NCBI RefSeq assembly: GCF_001280515.1
Contig: NZ_LBIQ01000030.1
Span: 1,866,501 to 1,930,500 of the forward strand
Length of the DNA stretch: 64,000 nucleotides
Direction of reading: 5' to 3'
Source: Mangrovimonas sp. ST2L15
GTDB taxonomy: Bacteria; Bacteroidota; Bacteroidia; Flavobacteriales; Flavobacteriaceae
The position numbers and the translations under genes are program-made. Positions 25,958-34,833 of the stretch are shown piece after piece. Within the stretch, counting starts at the first letter, position 1, and the number at the start of each line of letters is the position of its first letter. The notes below the pieces were generated by a model, which was not told the DNA's origin, searched no databases, and was given only the letters and a program-made list of their open reading frames with translations.

Positions 25958-26995
25958 TTAAAAGTCCTCATTCATAAGCAGCCTATTTTCCATGTTAGCC
26001 AATTGCCATGTAGTGGCAAAAATGAAACGAGCTCTTTTTTCAAGCAATTCATAATTAATTTTATCAGGTGTGTCAGTAGGTTGGTGGTAATCCTCGTGTT
26101 CTCCATTAAAATAGAAGATTACTGGGATGTTGTTCTTGGCAAAATTGTAGTGGTCTGAGCGGTAATAATAACGATTTGGATCACTTTCATCATTATACTT
26201 ATAATCCAAACTGAAATGGAAAAAGGTATTATTTATTTTTTCTGAAATATAGTGTAGTTCACGGCTCAATCTATCGGAGCCAATTAAGTATAAATAATTA
26301 GGATCATCTTCATGGTTGGGGTCCACGCGTCCTATCATATCAATGTTTAGATCAGCTATGGTTTGATCTAAAGGAAAAGCAGGATGCTCGGTATAATATT
26401 TAGATCCTTGTAGTCCTATTTCCTCTGCGGTGACATGTAAAAATAACACACTGCGTTTGGGTCCTTGATTTTTTTCCTTGGCTAGTTGAAAAGCTTCTGC
26501 AATTTCTAAAATAGCAGAAGTTCCCGAGCTGTTGTCATCTGCTCCATAAAAGATTTTTCCATCTTGTAGGCCCAAGTGGTCGTAGTGAGCCGAAACGATG
26601 ACGACTTCTTCTGGTTTTTCGGTGCCTTTTATAAAGGCCAATACGTTTTCCGAAGCATTATATTTTTCAGGAAAATAATCTTTGGGTATTCTTTGAAAAT
26701 AGAGGGAATCCTCCATTGGTGAAGCAATATTCAAGGATTGGTAATAGCTTTTTAAAAATTCTGATGCTTGTTTTTGGCCTGCTTCTCCCGTCTCTCTTCC
26801 ATATAGATCTTTATTAGCTAAAAATTCTAAATGAACTTTTAATTCGGGAGCAGTTATTGTTTGTGAAAATTCTAAAATAGCCGTACTGTCCTTAATATGA
26901 ATACCATTTTTTAAAATGTCTATTTTGTCAGAGTATTTTTGAGTGGCGCAAGAGCCAATAAGGGTGAGTATGGAAGCAATTAAAAAGGCTTTCAT
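25958..26995 (-). CDS. M28 family zinc peptidase lipoprotein, short form
   Basis: 345 residues, paralogue of the 519-residue M28 peptidase downstream. The lipobox is LIGSCATQ. All five zinc-ligand regions are kept (SAHYDHLG, GADDNSSG, AEEIGLQGS, NIDMIGRVD, YRSDHYNFA), and the C-terminal 200 residues are very similar to the neighbour. The PA-like insert is missing: the text passes directly from the N-terminal GRETGEAGQK region to ENVLAFIKGTEKP, the equivalent of ENVLAYIPGSEKP in the long form. It is predicted active, with different substrate access from its neighbour. Confidence 0.92.
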   Translation of the reverse strand: MKAFLIASILTLIGSCATQKYSDKIDILKNGIHIKDSTAILEFSQTITAPELKVHLEFLANKDLYGRETGEAGQKQASEFLKSYYQSLNIASPMEDSLYFQRIPKDYFPEKYNASENVLAFIKGTEKPEEVVIVSAHYDHLGLQDGKIFYGADDNSSGTSAILEIAEAFQLAKEKNQGPKRSVLFLHVTAEEIGLQGSKYYTEHPAFPLDQTIADLNIDMIGRVDPNHEDDPNYLYLIGSDRLSRELHYISEKINNTFFHFSLDYKYNDESDPNRYYYRSDHYNFAKNNIPVIFYFNGEHEDYHQPTDTPDKINYELLEKRARFIFATTWQLANMENRLLMNEDF

Positions 26996-27092
26996 AGGTA
27001 TTGAATAATAGCTTATTAGTTCAAATAAAGCAAAAAAAAAGGGAACCCGGAAAGATTCTCTTTTTTATTTATTCATGTGTTATAAATGATGA

Positions 27093-27527
27093 TTATAAAT
27101 CCTCATCTTCAATGTCAAGGTCATCGAGTTCATTAGTATCAACATCTTCCAATTCATCTGTTTCGATACCGTCTAATTCTTCGACTTCAATACCATCGAT
27201 TTCTTCTGTGTCTAGGCCTTCTAAAATCTCCATGGAATCTTCAACCGATTCTTCTTCCTTTTTCTCAAGCGCCTCTGTATTTCCAACCTCGGTTTCTGTG
27301 AAAATAGATTTGTAAGTAGCAATGGATAAAGCAATAATAGTTAGTAAAAAAGCTAACTGAACAGTATGTTTGGGCTGGTTGTTTTTATTGGCAAAATAAA
27401 AAGCTGCTAATCCAAAAATAAGTGACCCAATCGCGGGAATAAATGCCAAATTTGAAAGCGGTAAAACAGATAAAATAACCGCTAATATAGAGCTAATAAT
27501 AGCTAAGATAGTTAGTGCTTTTTTCAT
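27093..27527 (-). CDS. Small membrane protein with acidic octad-repeat tail
   Basis: 144 residues, family not recognised. It has two or three hydrophobic segments (about 5-47 and 55-72), then a soluble tail from residue 78 that is almost entirely acidic. From residue 102 to 141 the tail is five 8-residue repeats of the form [LI]-[DE]-[GD]-[LIV]-[DE]-x-[EDN]-[ED], ending DEDL. No Lys or Arg occurs in the repeat. The tail could bind cations or a basic partner. It starts 2 bp after the stop of the DUF3108 gene, so the two form an operon. Confidence 0.7.
   Translation of the reverse strand: MKKALTILAIISSILAVILSVLPLSNLAFIPAIGSLIFGLAAFYFANKNNQPKHTVQLAFLLTIIALSIATYKSIFTETEVGNTEALEKKEEESVEDSMEILEGLDTEEIDGIEVEELDGIETDELEDVDTNELDDLDIEDEDL
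27096..27224 (-). repeat. Five-copy 24-bp coding repeat (acidic octads)
   Basis: Degenerate 24-bp units encode the octads LEGLDTEE, IDGIEVEE, LDGIETDE, LEDVDTNE and LDDLDIED of the 144-residue membrane protein. The DNA copies have diverged but keep frame and period. Confidence 0.75.
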
Positions 27528-27529
27528 AA

Positions 27530-28306
27530 TTAATTTTTTAGTCCTGAAGCGGATTTTATTTTTAATTCTCCGTTACCCACAGCAATTTTAAATTTAGCAA
27601 ATACAGGAATTTTATTGGCATCTGCTGTAAGCCAAAGCAAATTATCATTTGATCCTTTCAAAACATCATTGTTCATTGAAATAGATAATTTATGACACAT
27701 TTTACTTCCTAAAGCAGTACTCAATTGTTCTTGTCCCAAGTTTTTTATGTTAACCACATGTTCTTTATTGTCAAAAATGACTTTGAAGGTTTTGGAAGTT
27801 CCTTTTTGAAATTGCGAAAAATCAATGTTACGAATGTTATAAATGGTTGAAACGATATCTCTGGTTGATGATCCTATAGACACATTTTTCTTTTCCTCCC
27901 AAATCTCTCCTTTACCATTTCTTTTCTTTTTAAGACTTTTTACAGTATGCGTCTTATGGCTGAAGGTGTATTGCATAAATTTGTAATAGCCGCCTTCATC
28001 AATATCTCGTTTATATAGATAGGGCGTTAATGATCTTGGACTCACATAGCTTTCATATAAATCACGAATTTTAAAGAAACTATCCCATTTGGAATAAGTT
28101 GTTGCAGTACATTTTAATCGAAGTAAGGTCGTTTTTGAAGTCTTGACAGGACTCGTTTCCATTTTCACCTCTGCCAAATCAGTTAAAATCCCAGACATAT
28201 TGTAAGAAGCCGTAAAAACCAATTTTTCTGAAGTGCCTATGGCTGTATTTTGGGAAAAAAGCGCTACATGAAATAGGATTAGGGCTAAAATTAAAAGTCG
28301 CTGCAT
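27530..28306 (-). CDS. DUF3108 domain-containing secreted protein
   Basis: 258 residues with a signal peptide (cleavage near LFSQN). The mature part fits DUF3108: GTSEKLVFTASYNMSGILTDLAEV, the KWDSFFKIRDLYESYVSPRSLTPYLYKRD segment, RDIVSTIYNIRNIDF, and the closing LTADANKIPVFAKFKI. A periplasmic beta-rich protein of unknown function. Operon with the acidic-tail membrane protein downstream. No catalytic motif is visible. Confidence 0.88.
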   Translation of the reverse strand: MQRLLILALILFHVALFSQNTAIGTSEKLVFTASYNMSGILTDLAEVKMETSPVKTSKTTLLRLKCTATTYSKWDSFFKIRDLYESYVSPRSLTPYLYKRDIDEGGYYKFMQYTFSHKTHTVKSLKKKRNGKGEIWEEKKNVSIGSSTRDIVSTIYNIRNIDFSQFQKGTSKTFKVIFDNKEHVVNIKNLGQEQLSTALGSKMCHKLSISMNNDVLKGSNDNLLWLTADANKIPVFAKFKIAVGNGELKIKSASGLKN

Positions 28307-28372
28307 ATAGTAGTTTTGAATAGTAACGTAAAGCTAAACATATATTGTACCAAAGATATTATTTATCATAAA

Positions 28373-28396
28373 AAAAGCGACCCGAAGGTCGCTTTT
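28373..28396. terminator. Terminator downstream of the CCC-motif gene
   Basis: A 10-bp stem (AAAAGCGACC / GGTCGCTTTT) with a CGAA tetraloop. On the minus strand it follows the stop at 28416 and ends with a T-run. Confidence 0.85.
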
Positions 28397-28415
28397 ATAA
28401 GATGTAATCCAATTT

Positions 28416-28757
28416 TTATTGGTTTTGTTGTTGGCTCTGGAATTCTTCCATGGCTCTTTGATATTCTTCCATCATGCCTTCTATTCCCCCACCAGTAGCT
28501 ATTTTGTAAATACTCCAGATAAGAGTTAAAACATTGATGATTAATATAACTAGAGCCACTATTTTGGCCGTTTGCATTGCTTTAACACTGCTTGGTTCAA
28601 AGGCTTCAGGATTGGCCTTGACTTTATTCAACTTATTGTTGGCAATAAAAAAGGCTGCTCCAGATAAAATAAATCCAGATCCCCAAATACAGCAGCAGGG
28701 AAGTGCCAAAAGGGCTAATACATAAACTAAAGTTGGATTGAGTTTTTCTTGTTCCAT
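28416..28757 (-). CDS. CCC-motif membrane protein
   Basis: 113 residues with two membrane segments. LALPCCCIWGSGFILSG holds the triple-Cys motif that names this Bacteroidota family, followed by AFFIANNKLNKVKANPEAF and a second helix. The C-terminus is Glu/Gln-rich. Function unknown. It is paired with a DUF2752 protein 12 bp upstream, an arrangement I recall from related genomes, which suggests a shared role in the inner membrane. Confidence 0.88.
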   Translation of the reverse strand: MEQEKLNPTLVYVLALLALPCCCIWGSGFILSGAAFFIANNKLNKVKANPEAFEPSSVKAMQTAKIVALVILIINVLTLIWSIYKIATGGGIEGMMEEYQRAMEEFQSQQQNQ

Positions 28758-28769
28758 AAAGAGATTGTT

Positions 28770-29084
28770 TTAATGGCTTAATTTGATGATATAATTAGTA
28801 ATAATGATTACCACATTTAGAATGACAAGGCCACCCATGACCTTATGATCATTTTTAAATTTGTAGTATTTGTTAAATATAAAAAAGAGAACCAAAAGAA
28901 TGAGCGTGAAAATAGCAGGATACATATAAAAGGCACCACTAAAATCTCCCTTGGTAATCATTATGGCAGAGCGCTGTATACCACATCCTGGACATTCAAA
29001 TCCCAAAAGTGTTTTATTTAGACATGGCAGCATGTAATTATCAAGAGAAGACATGATTATATTCTTTGTTCCGTTTTTTAACAA
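28770..29084 (-). CDS. DUF2752 domain-containing membrane protein
   Basis: 104 residues as drawn; the start at ATG 29054 (MSSLDNYMLPCLNK) is at least as likely and would give 94. The DUF2752 hallmark FECPGCGIQRS is present, followed by two membrane helices. The CPGCG pair could bind a metal, but this is not shown. Operon partner of the CCC-motif protein. Confidence 0.85.
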   Translation of the reverse strand: MLKNGTKNIIMSSLDNYMLPCLNKTLLGFECPGCGIQRSAIMITKGDFSGAFYMYPAIFTLILLVLFFIFNKYYKFKNDHKVMGGLVILNVVIIITNYIIKLSH

Positions 29085-29199
29085 CTTGAAAAGTACTTAA
29101 TTAAACAATGGATTCAAAAATATTTTTCAGCTAAAAAGTGTTGGGTTATTTTTGCCAAGTATATTTAATAAAATAATAGGACTCCTTTTAAAGAAAGTT

Positions 29200-29394
29200 A
29201 TGCCAAAATACGTCAACTATATTATAATCCTTTTGGGAGCTTGTGTAGCTATTTACGCCAAAGCAGGTGAGGAACAAAATCAAGTGGTTTTAATCATAGG
29301 AATTGCTTTATTAATGGTTGGGTTGTATCGAATATCAAAAGGAATTCAAAGTAAAAGGGATCGAGAAGACGATAACAATTCAACAGATCAATAG
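29200..29394 (+). CDS. Small two-helix membrane protein
   Basis: 64 residues from ATG 29200 (a TTG at 29152 would add 16). Two hydrophobic helices (about 6-19 and 27-44) are separated by AKAGEEQNQ, and a charged tail follows (SKGIQSKRDREDDNN). Family not recognised. The stop is 2 bp before the Smr-domain gene, which suggests co-transcription. Confidence 0.65.
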   Translation: MPKYVNYIIILLGACVAIYAKAGEEQNQVVLIIGIALLMVGLYRISKGIQSKRDREDDNNSTDQ

Positions 29395-29396
29395 GT

Positions 29397-29945
29397 ATGG
29401 TCATAAAAAGGGGGAGCAAAGTATCATTAATGGACGAAGACCTCACTGGGGTGGTAACCTCAATCAAAGGCGGTCAAGCTACAATCAAAACGGAAGACGG
29501 TTTTGAAATGGTTTTTCCTGTCTCTGATTTGGTTTTAATTTCGGAAGACCTCAATTTTATGGATAGTCCAGAGTTTGATTTGAATGAAAAGGAGGAAGGA
29601 AAGCGTAAGCCTAAACAAGTCAGAAAAGGGAAGGAAAAATTTCAACCACCGATGGAGGTGGACTTGCATATTCACCAATTAACAGATAAGTCTGGCATGA
29701 TGTCTAATCATGACATGTTGAGTTTGCAATTGGACGTGGCTAGACAGCGCTTGGAATTTGCCATACGAAATAGAATACCCAAGGTTGTTTTTATACACGG
29801 AGTTGGAGAAGGGGTATTAAAATTAGAATTGGAATACCTCTTTGGAAGGTACGATAATGTCAAGTTTTATGACGCCAACTACCAAAAATATGGATTGGGG
29901 GCTACCGAGGTTTACATCTATCAAAATATACCAACTACCTATTGA
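29397..29945 (+). CDS. Smr-domain protein with DUF2027-type N-terminus
   Basis: 182 residues. The N-terminal 50 residues form a small beta domain (GSKVSLMDEDLTGVVTSIKGGQATIKTEDG, broken here by family variation). The C-terminal half is a Smr domain with VDLHIHQL, the helix RQRLEFAIRNRIPKVVFIHGVGEGVLK and the closing YGLGATEVYI. Smr domains bind or cut nucleic acids. No MutS2 ATPase is attached. The 3' end overlaps the convergent calcium-repeat lipoprotein by 7 bp. Confidence 0.88.
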   Translation: MVIKRGSKVSLMDEDLTGVVTSIKGGQATIKTEDGFEMVFPVSDLVLISEDLNFMDSPEFDLNEKEEGKRKPKQVRKGKEKFQPPMEVDLHIHQLTDKSGMMSNHDMLSLQLDVARQRLEFAIRNRIPKVVFIHGVGEGVLKLELEYLFGRYDNVKFYDANYQKYGLGATEVYIYQNIPTTY

Positions 29946-30904
29946 AAAGGAGGGGTTACAGTTCTAGTATAGGATGTAGGAACATCACTGGAACTCTGCA
30001 ATTCCCCAAAATCAAAAGTATCCTGTTCTAAAAACTCAAAAGTAACGTTGTTGACTTCAAGGTGAATAGAAAAATTCAAAGACATGTTATGGGGTCTGTA
30101 AGCAGTTGCGGGAACAGTAGTAGCTACATCCGAGTTTAAATAATCGGCCACATTAGGATTTGTAAAATCGTTGGAAGGATTGTTATCCTGCGTGATGTTT
30201 TCTTCATCAATGGTTAAAACAAAATCGCCATCGTCGTCCTCATCTAAATAATTGGGAACACCATCTCCGTCGGTATCCACTGGATTGGTCAATGGATCGC
30301 CATCAACGTCATCGTCATTATCCCCATCTCCATTGGCATCCACCAAATCATTATCATCTAATTCCACAATGGTCAAAATGTTGTCTCCATCATCATCAGC
30401 ATCCAAAAAATTAGGAATACCGTCACCATCAGTGTCATCATCATATAAGTCCCCATTGCCATTGATATCTTCCAGTTCTGCTGGAACACCATCGTTGTCA
30501 TCTTGCAACAAGGCTATCGTTAAGATATAGGAACTTGAACTTACATAATCTTGATTGATTTGCAGATCTGCTGGGGGCACATCGTTACAAAATATATTAT
30601 TGATATTATCACGATTGTAGGTTCGGTAATTAAAAGTTCCAGATCCGGTCAAACTTTCATTAACCAATTGAACCAATAGTTCATTTTCATCAACAAATTC
30701 TAATTGAAAAATGTCATTTAAAACGTCTGCATCATCTACATAAAGCGAGAGGGACTCGGTAGGGTCTTCCTTGGTTTTATAAAATACGGTTTGCCCACAA
30801 GCATAGAACTCATCATCAAAATCAATATTTATGGTTAAAACATCACCGTCATCACAAGCAAATACCAAGAAGGCCAAGGAAAAAAGAGCAAGAAATTTTT
30901 GCAT
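29939..30904 (-). CDS. Lipoprotein with thrombospondin type 3-like calcium repeats
   Basis: 321 residues. The lipoprotein signal ends at LVFACDDGD. An N-terminal beta-like region (to about 135) is followed by several acidic loops of the D-x-D-x-D-G type (DTDGDGIPNFLDADDDGD, DTDGDGVPNYLDEDDDGD, DANGDGDNDDD), as in thrombospondin type 3 and bacterial OmpA-linked calcium repeats, then a short C-terminal domain. A calcium-stabilised outer-membrane protein is likely; binding partner unknown. Convergent overlap of 7 bp with the Smr gene. Confidence 0.8.
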   Translation of the reverse strand: MQKFLALFSLAFLVFACDDGDVLTINIDFDDEFYACGQTVFYKTKEDPTESLSLYVDDADVLNDIFQLEFVDENELLVQLVNESLTGSGTFNYRTYNRDNINNIFCNDVPPADLQINQDYVSSSSYILTIALLQDDNDGVPAELEDINGNGDLYDDDTDGDGIPNFLDADDDGDNILTIVELDDNDLVDANGDGDNDDDVDGDPLTNPVDTDGDGVPNYLDEDDDGDFVLTIDEENITQDNNPSNDFTNPNVADYLNSDVATTVPATAYRPHNMSLNFSIHLEVNNVTFEFLEQDTFDFGELQSSSDVPTSYTRTVTPPFQ

Positions 30905-30959
30905 AACATAAGTTTAGTTAGCAAAAATAAAAGTTTTACCAAATATACGTAGGCCATCC

Positions 30960-30989
30960 TTGTTAATAATTTTATTTGCGGTAATTTTG
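30960..30989 (+). promoter_or_regulatory. Consensus Bacteroidota promoter of the cysteine desulfurase gene
   Basis: TTG (30960-30962), a 19-bp spacer and TAATTTTG (30982-30989). It overlaps the upstream part of the open frame, which supports translation from ATG 31020. Confidence 0.78.
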
Positions 30990-31019
30990 CAAACCTTAGA
31001 AACAAATGTCAAAAAACTT

Positions 31020-32168
31020 ATGAAATCTGTATATTTTGATAGTGCTGCAACAACACAAGTGAGGGAGGAAGTGATCCATGATATGATGGAGGTGCTGCAG
31101 AAAAATTACGGAAATCCATCTTCAACTCATGCTTTTGGTAGGTCGTCAAAAACAATTGTCGAATCAGCAAGAAAAACCATAGCCAAGTATTTGAATGCGC
31201 TACCTCAAGAAATTATTTTCACATCAGGAGGAACAGAAGCTGATAATATGATTTTGCGATGTGCTGTTAGAGATGCTGGTGTAAAAACAATTATTACATC
31301 ACCCATTGAACACCATGCTGTTCTTCATACTGTGGAGGAATTGGAAAAGGAATATGGAATTCATGGTAAGATGGTTAAATTACAAGCGTGCGGTAGTCCA
31401 GATTTGGAAGATTTAGAGCGTTTATTACAAGCAGATGATTCAAAAAAACTTGTGAGTTTGATGCATGTAAATAATGAGGTTGGAAATATTTTGGATATCA
31501 AAAAAGTGGCAGAGCTTTGTAAAGAAAACGGTACTTTGTTTCATAGTGATACGGTACAGTCTGTAGGACATTTTGAATGGGATGTACAAGATGTGCCTAT
31601 TGATTTTATGACGGCTGCAGCCCACAAATTCCATGGCCCTAAAGGTATAGGGTTTGCGTTTATTCGTAAAAATAGTGGTTTGAAACCGCTTATTTTTGGC
31701 GGATCTCAAGAACGTGGTTTTAGAGCTGGTACTGAAGGAGTTCATAATATCAAAGGATTGGAGACTGCTTTTAAACTGGCTTATGACCATCTAGAGGAGG
31801 AACGAGCTTATGTACAATCTATTAAGGATTATTTCAAGGAACAGATTAAATCGGCAATCCCTGAAGTTAAATTTAATGGGAATTGCGGTGATTCGGATAA
31901 GAGCACTTATACGTTGATTAATGTATGTTTGCCCATGACACCTGAAAAGGCAGTAACCTTGCAGTTTCAAATGGATTTAAAAGGTATTGCTTGTTCTAAA
32001 GGAAGTGCTTGCCAAAGTGGTAGCAGTAAGGGATCACATGTTTTGGAACACATTCTAAGTGGTGAGGATTTATTAAAACCTTCACTGCGTTTTTCATTTA
32101 GTAAATACAATACCAGAGAGGATGTTGAATATGTGGTTCAGGTATTAAAAGAAGTTGTAAATTCTTAA
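31020..32168 (+). CDS. Cysteine desulfurase (NifS/IscS-type)
   Basis: 382 residues from ATG 31020; the frame is open upstream but contains the promoter. Family features: YFDSAATTQV, NYGNPSSTHAFG, FTSGGTEADN, the PLP-lysine motif AAAHKFHGPKGIG, and the sulfur-accepting Cys in SKGSACQSGSSKGSHV. It removes sulfur from cysteine to form a protein persulfide for Fe-S cluster and thio-cofactor synthesis. It is monocistronic with its own promoter and terminator, and no iscU or sufE lies nearby. Confidence 0.94.
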   Translation: MKSVYFDSAATTQVREEVIHDMMEVLQKNYGNPSSTHAFGRSSKTIVESARKTIAKYLNALPQEIIFTSGGTEADNMILRCAVRDAGVKTIITSPIEHHAVLHTVEELEKEYGIHGKMVKLQACGSPDLEDLERLLQADDSKKLVSLMHVNNEVGNILDIKKVAELCKENGTLFHSDTVQSVGHFEWDVQDVPIDFMTAAAHKFHGPKGIGFAFIRKNSGLKPLIFGGSQERGFRAGTEGVHNIKGLETAFKLAYDHLEEERAYVQSIKDYFKEQIKSAIPEVKFNGNCGDSDKSTYTLINVCLPMTPEKAVTLQFQMDLKGIACSKGSACQSGSSKGSHVLEHILSGEDLLKPSLRFSFSKYNTREDVEYVVQVLKEVVNS

Positions 32169-32193
32169 TGAAACTATTATAGTTCAGATAAAC

Positions 32194-32224
32194 AAAATCG
32201 GCTGTTTAAAAAACAGCCGATTTT
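32194..32224. terminator. Bidirectional terminator
   Basis: A 14-bp perfect stem (AAAATCGGCTGTTT / AAACAGCCGATTTT) with a 3-nt loop between the convergent cysteine desulfurase and universal stress protein genes. Confidence 0.9.
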
Positions 32225-32225
32225 T

Positions 32226-32660
32226 TTATTTATAAGGAATAACCAAAATAGGTATTTTGGACTCATTTAAAACTTCAGAAGACACACTACCTATGAATGC
32301 TTGGTAGAAAATATTGTGATCGTGATGACCTACTATAATTAGTTCGGAATTCAAATCTTCAGCTTTTTCAAGCAATGTTTTAACGGTTTCGCCTTGAATC
32401 AACAAAGCTTCCGCTTCGATTCCCTTATTTACAAGTTTCCCAGCATATTCCTGAATTTTCTTGTGTTCATCCCTTAATTCCTCGGCTCGGGTTTCCCGTA
32501 TGTAATCTGGGCCCACTTCATATCCTACAAAATCTGGATCTGGTGCTGCAATATGAACAAGCCATAATTTTGAATTAAAAGCTTTAGAAAAGCTATAGGC
32601 CTTTTCCAACACAAGCTGTTCATTGTCTTTAAAATCGATGGCAACAACTATGTTTTTCAT
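32226..32660 (-). CDS. Universal stress protein (UspA family)
   Basis: 144 residues, one Usp domain. The N-terminal MKNIVVAIDFKDNE strand and the ATP-binding loop GHHDHNIFYQAFIGSVSSEVL (pattern G-x2-x-x9-G-S) followed by IPILVIP are typical. Probably an ATP-binding cytoplasmic stress protein. The GHHDHN loop is His-rich. Single gene. Confidence 0.92.
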   Translation of the reverse strand: MKNIVVAIDFKDNEQLVLEKAYSFSKAFNSKLWLVHIAAPDPDFVGYEVGPDYIRETRAEELRDEHKKIQEYAGKLVNKGIEAEALLIQGETVKTLLEKAEDLNSELIIVGHHDHNIFYQAFIGSVSSEVLNESKIPILVIPYK

Positions 32661-32784
32661 TACGTAAGGGTTTAAAACTTAAATTTAGTGAAAAACGCTG
32701 TAAAATCAGTTTTTTGAGCTGGTTTAATGTAGTATAATTGTTTGCTTCTATATAAATTTTAAAGTATTTCTTTATTGACTTAGC

Positions 32785-33369
32785 TTAGTTCAAAACATAG
32801 GTAAATCCGATAGTGGGTCCAATGCCTGAATAAAGGTTATTAGTATTCTCTGATGTGATGTTTCTAGTGCTTATGTAGGGTATGATAAGCTCAAATCCAA
32901 ATTTATCATTCAGGAAGTAGTTTGTTCCTATCCCTATATTTAAAATAGAAATACCACCACTTAGATCTTGATGCTTATTGGTACGTGACGAACTTTGATC
33001 TGCATCATATTTAATGGTTCCCAAACCAAAACCTAATTCAGCAAACAACCGCCATTTTTCTTTGTTGATAAAATTGTTTCTTAAAGTTGGAATAAAAGCA
33101 AACGAGTTATAATAGGAATCAACACCAGCGATTGTTAAATCGTTTAAAGTGGCGTAGGAAAAATTGATGTCAATAGAAGTTTTATCTGAAATAAAATACC
33201 CGACTGAAGGTTTAAGCACCATTCCATTGATGCCTGATTCAAAACCATCTGAAGACCCAAATAGGGGTAAAGCAGAAACGGTGAGTTTGATGTCGTTTTG
33301 TTGGGATTGACTGTAGGAATTATGATATACTAAGGTTAAACAGAGAATTAGGAAAAGAAATTTATTCAT
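32785..33369 (-). CDS. Outer-membrane beta-barrel protein
   Basis: 194 residues. Signal peptide (cleavage near YSQSQQ), then alternating amphipathic strands typical of an eight-stranded OmpA/OmpX-like barrel, with aromatic strand ends (VGYFISDKTSIDINFSYA, FAELGFGLGTIKYD, IGPTIGFTYVLN). The protein ends in a short hydrophobic strand suited to BAM insertion. No specific function can be read. Confidence 0.83.
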   Translation of the reverse strand: MNKFLFLILCLTLVYHNSYSQSQQNDIKLTVSALPLFGSSDGFESGINGMVLKPSVGYFISDKTSIDINFSYATLNDLTIAGVDSYYNSFAFIPTLRNNFINKEKWRLFAELGFGLGTIKYDADQSSSRTNKHQDLSGGISILNIGIGTNYFLNDKFGFELIIPYISTRNITSENTNNLYSGIGPTIGFTYVLN

Positions 33370-33650
33370 AGTAAATGTTTTGGTTTAAATAATGAGAAGA
33401 CAGGTATCAAGAACCATTCCTTTTTGAAAATAGGTATGTGGTATTCAAGTGAAGTGCTGAAGGAAGCTTTTAGATCATTTATGGTATGAAGGAATTATGG
33501 CCATAACTAATCATAGCAATAATTTGATTAAAAGTGATGGTCCTGTTTATGGCTCTGGCCCTTGCCTTTGGTGGGTAGTGTTAGAATCCTATGAAGGTAG
33601 TACAACAATATTAACAAGAAATCAACATGCTTTTTGTTTCATGCCATTGT

Positions 33651-34505
33651 CTATCTGGCATTCAGCCCAAATTCCTGCTCAACGGCTTGGTACCATTCGT
33701 CGTCGTTTGTGGCATTCCAATCCACCCATTCTTCATCAGATTTTGTTTTTCTCCAGGCAATAAAGGGTTCGGCATCGGGACCAACGGGATGTCTTAATTT
33801 CCAATCGTTACTCTCAGCAACTTCAAATATCTTATCAGCTACCAGTGAGGGTGGTGTAGGGGTTTCTAAGGAAGCTTTAAAAAGACCAGCAAGTCGTTTT
33901 GAATGCGGATAAATGGATTCTTGGTCGGTGGATATATCCATAGCCATTTGGGTTTTGATAATCCCAGGTTCCACGATGGCTACCTTAACATTGAATGGTT
34001 TTAATTCCTGCGCCAAAGCTTCACTAATGGCTTCAAGTGCATGTTTACTTGCGGCATACCCACCCAAGGGACTATTTGCAATGTGCCCTGAAACAGAGGC
34101 AATATTGATGATACAACCTGATTTGTTTTTTCGCATTTGTGGCAACAAGGCCTTAGTACATCGTAGGACTCCCAAATAGTTGGTGTTCATAATGGCTTGG
34201 AAATCATTTATAGACATTTCTTCAATGGAACCATGACGTTCAATTCCAGCATTGTTGACAAGCACATCTATAAAAACACCGTCTTGATTGATGTTGTCCA
34301 TACATTGTTTAACAGAAGTATTAGAATCAACATCCATCTCACAAATTGTAATGTCTAAAGATTCTTTTTTAATGCTCTGTTTTAATTCTACAGCGGCTTC
34401 GGGGCGGCGCATTGTAGCAATTACTTGGTAACCGGCACGCCCAAATTTTAAGGCGGTTTCAAGTCCGATACCTTTGTTTGTTCCTGTGATGAGTACAGTT
34501 TTCAT
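33651..34505 (-). CDS. SDR family oxidoreductase
   Basis: 284 residues, classical short-chain dehydrogenase: nucleotide-binding TGTNKGIGLE near the N-terminus, NNAGIE, the catalytic Ser in IASVSGH and YAASKHALE (Tyr-x3-Lys). Length and the C-terminal extension match the SDR subgroup annotated as retinol- or steroid-dehydrogenase-like, but the substrate is unknown. The 281 bp between it and the barrel gene contain nothing I can recognise. Confidence 0.92.
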   Translation of the reverse strand: MKTVLITGTNKGIGLETALKFGRAGYQVIATMRRPEAAVELKQSIKKESLDITICEMDVDSNTSVKQCMDNINQDGVFIDVLVNNAGIERHGSIEEMSINDFQAIMNTNYLGVLRCTKALLPQMRKNKSGCIINIASVSGHIANSPLGGYAASKHALEAISEALAQELKPFNVKVAIVEPGIIKTQMAMDISTDQESIYPHSKRLAGLFKASLETPTPPSLVADKIFEVAESNDWKLRHPVGPDAEPFIAWRKTKSDEEWVDWNATNDDEWYQAVEQEFGLNAR

Positions 34506-34796
34506 AAAATATTATTTTTATCAAGCGGGTTAAAAGGCGATAAGGGAGGTGTTAAGGAATTTGGGCTAGAATAGAAAATCTATTGGTTTTTTGATACCAA
34601 GGTGAGGCTAGTTGATTTCCTTTATTCTTCTATTTGCGGCAGTTGGTTAGTTAATAAGTTACTAAATATAGAATTAGTAATGGAGAATTAGCAGAAAAAT
34701 AGATAGAAATGATTTTTTAATTGAATAGGAAGAGACAAAGGTTAATTCATCGATCTTAAAAACAAAAAGAGTTGAATGCTGTAGGCAATAAAAAAG
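34506..34796. other. Non-coding interval upstream of the SDR gene
   Basis: AT-rich, no convincing ORF. It contains TTAGTTAATAAGTTACTAA around 34648-34666, a partly symmetrical sequence that could be a regulator site for the SDR gene; nothing else is apparent. Confidence 0.4.
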
Positions 34797-34832
34797 AAAA
34801 CCCTTGAAGTTAAGTAACTTTCAAGGGTTTTT
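34797..34832 (-). terminator. Terminator after tRNA-Ser
   Basis: A long stem built on AAAACCCTTGAA...TTCAAGGGTTTT lies directly 3' of the tRNA on the minus strand. Confidence 0.8.
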
Positions 34833-34833
34833 G

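Noticed and set aside
27001-27315. Serine-rich plus-strand ORF
   Set aside because: It is the antisense of the acidic octad repeat of the minus-strand gene; the Ser bias comes from Asp/Glu codons read backwards.
30252-30530. Second serine-rich plus-strand ORF
   Set aside because: Antisense to the D-x-D-x-D-G calcium repeats of the 29939-30904 gene.
33497-33763. ORF in the gap after the barrel gene
   Set aside because: It extends into the antisense of the SDR gene and has no recognisable features.
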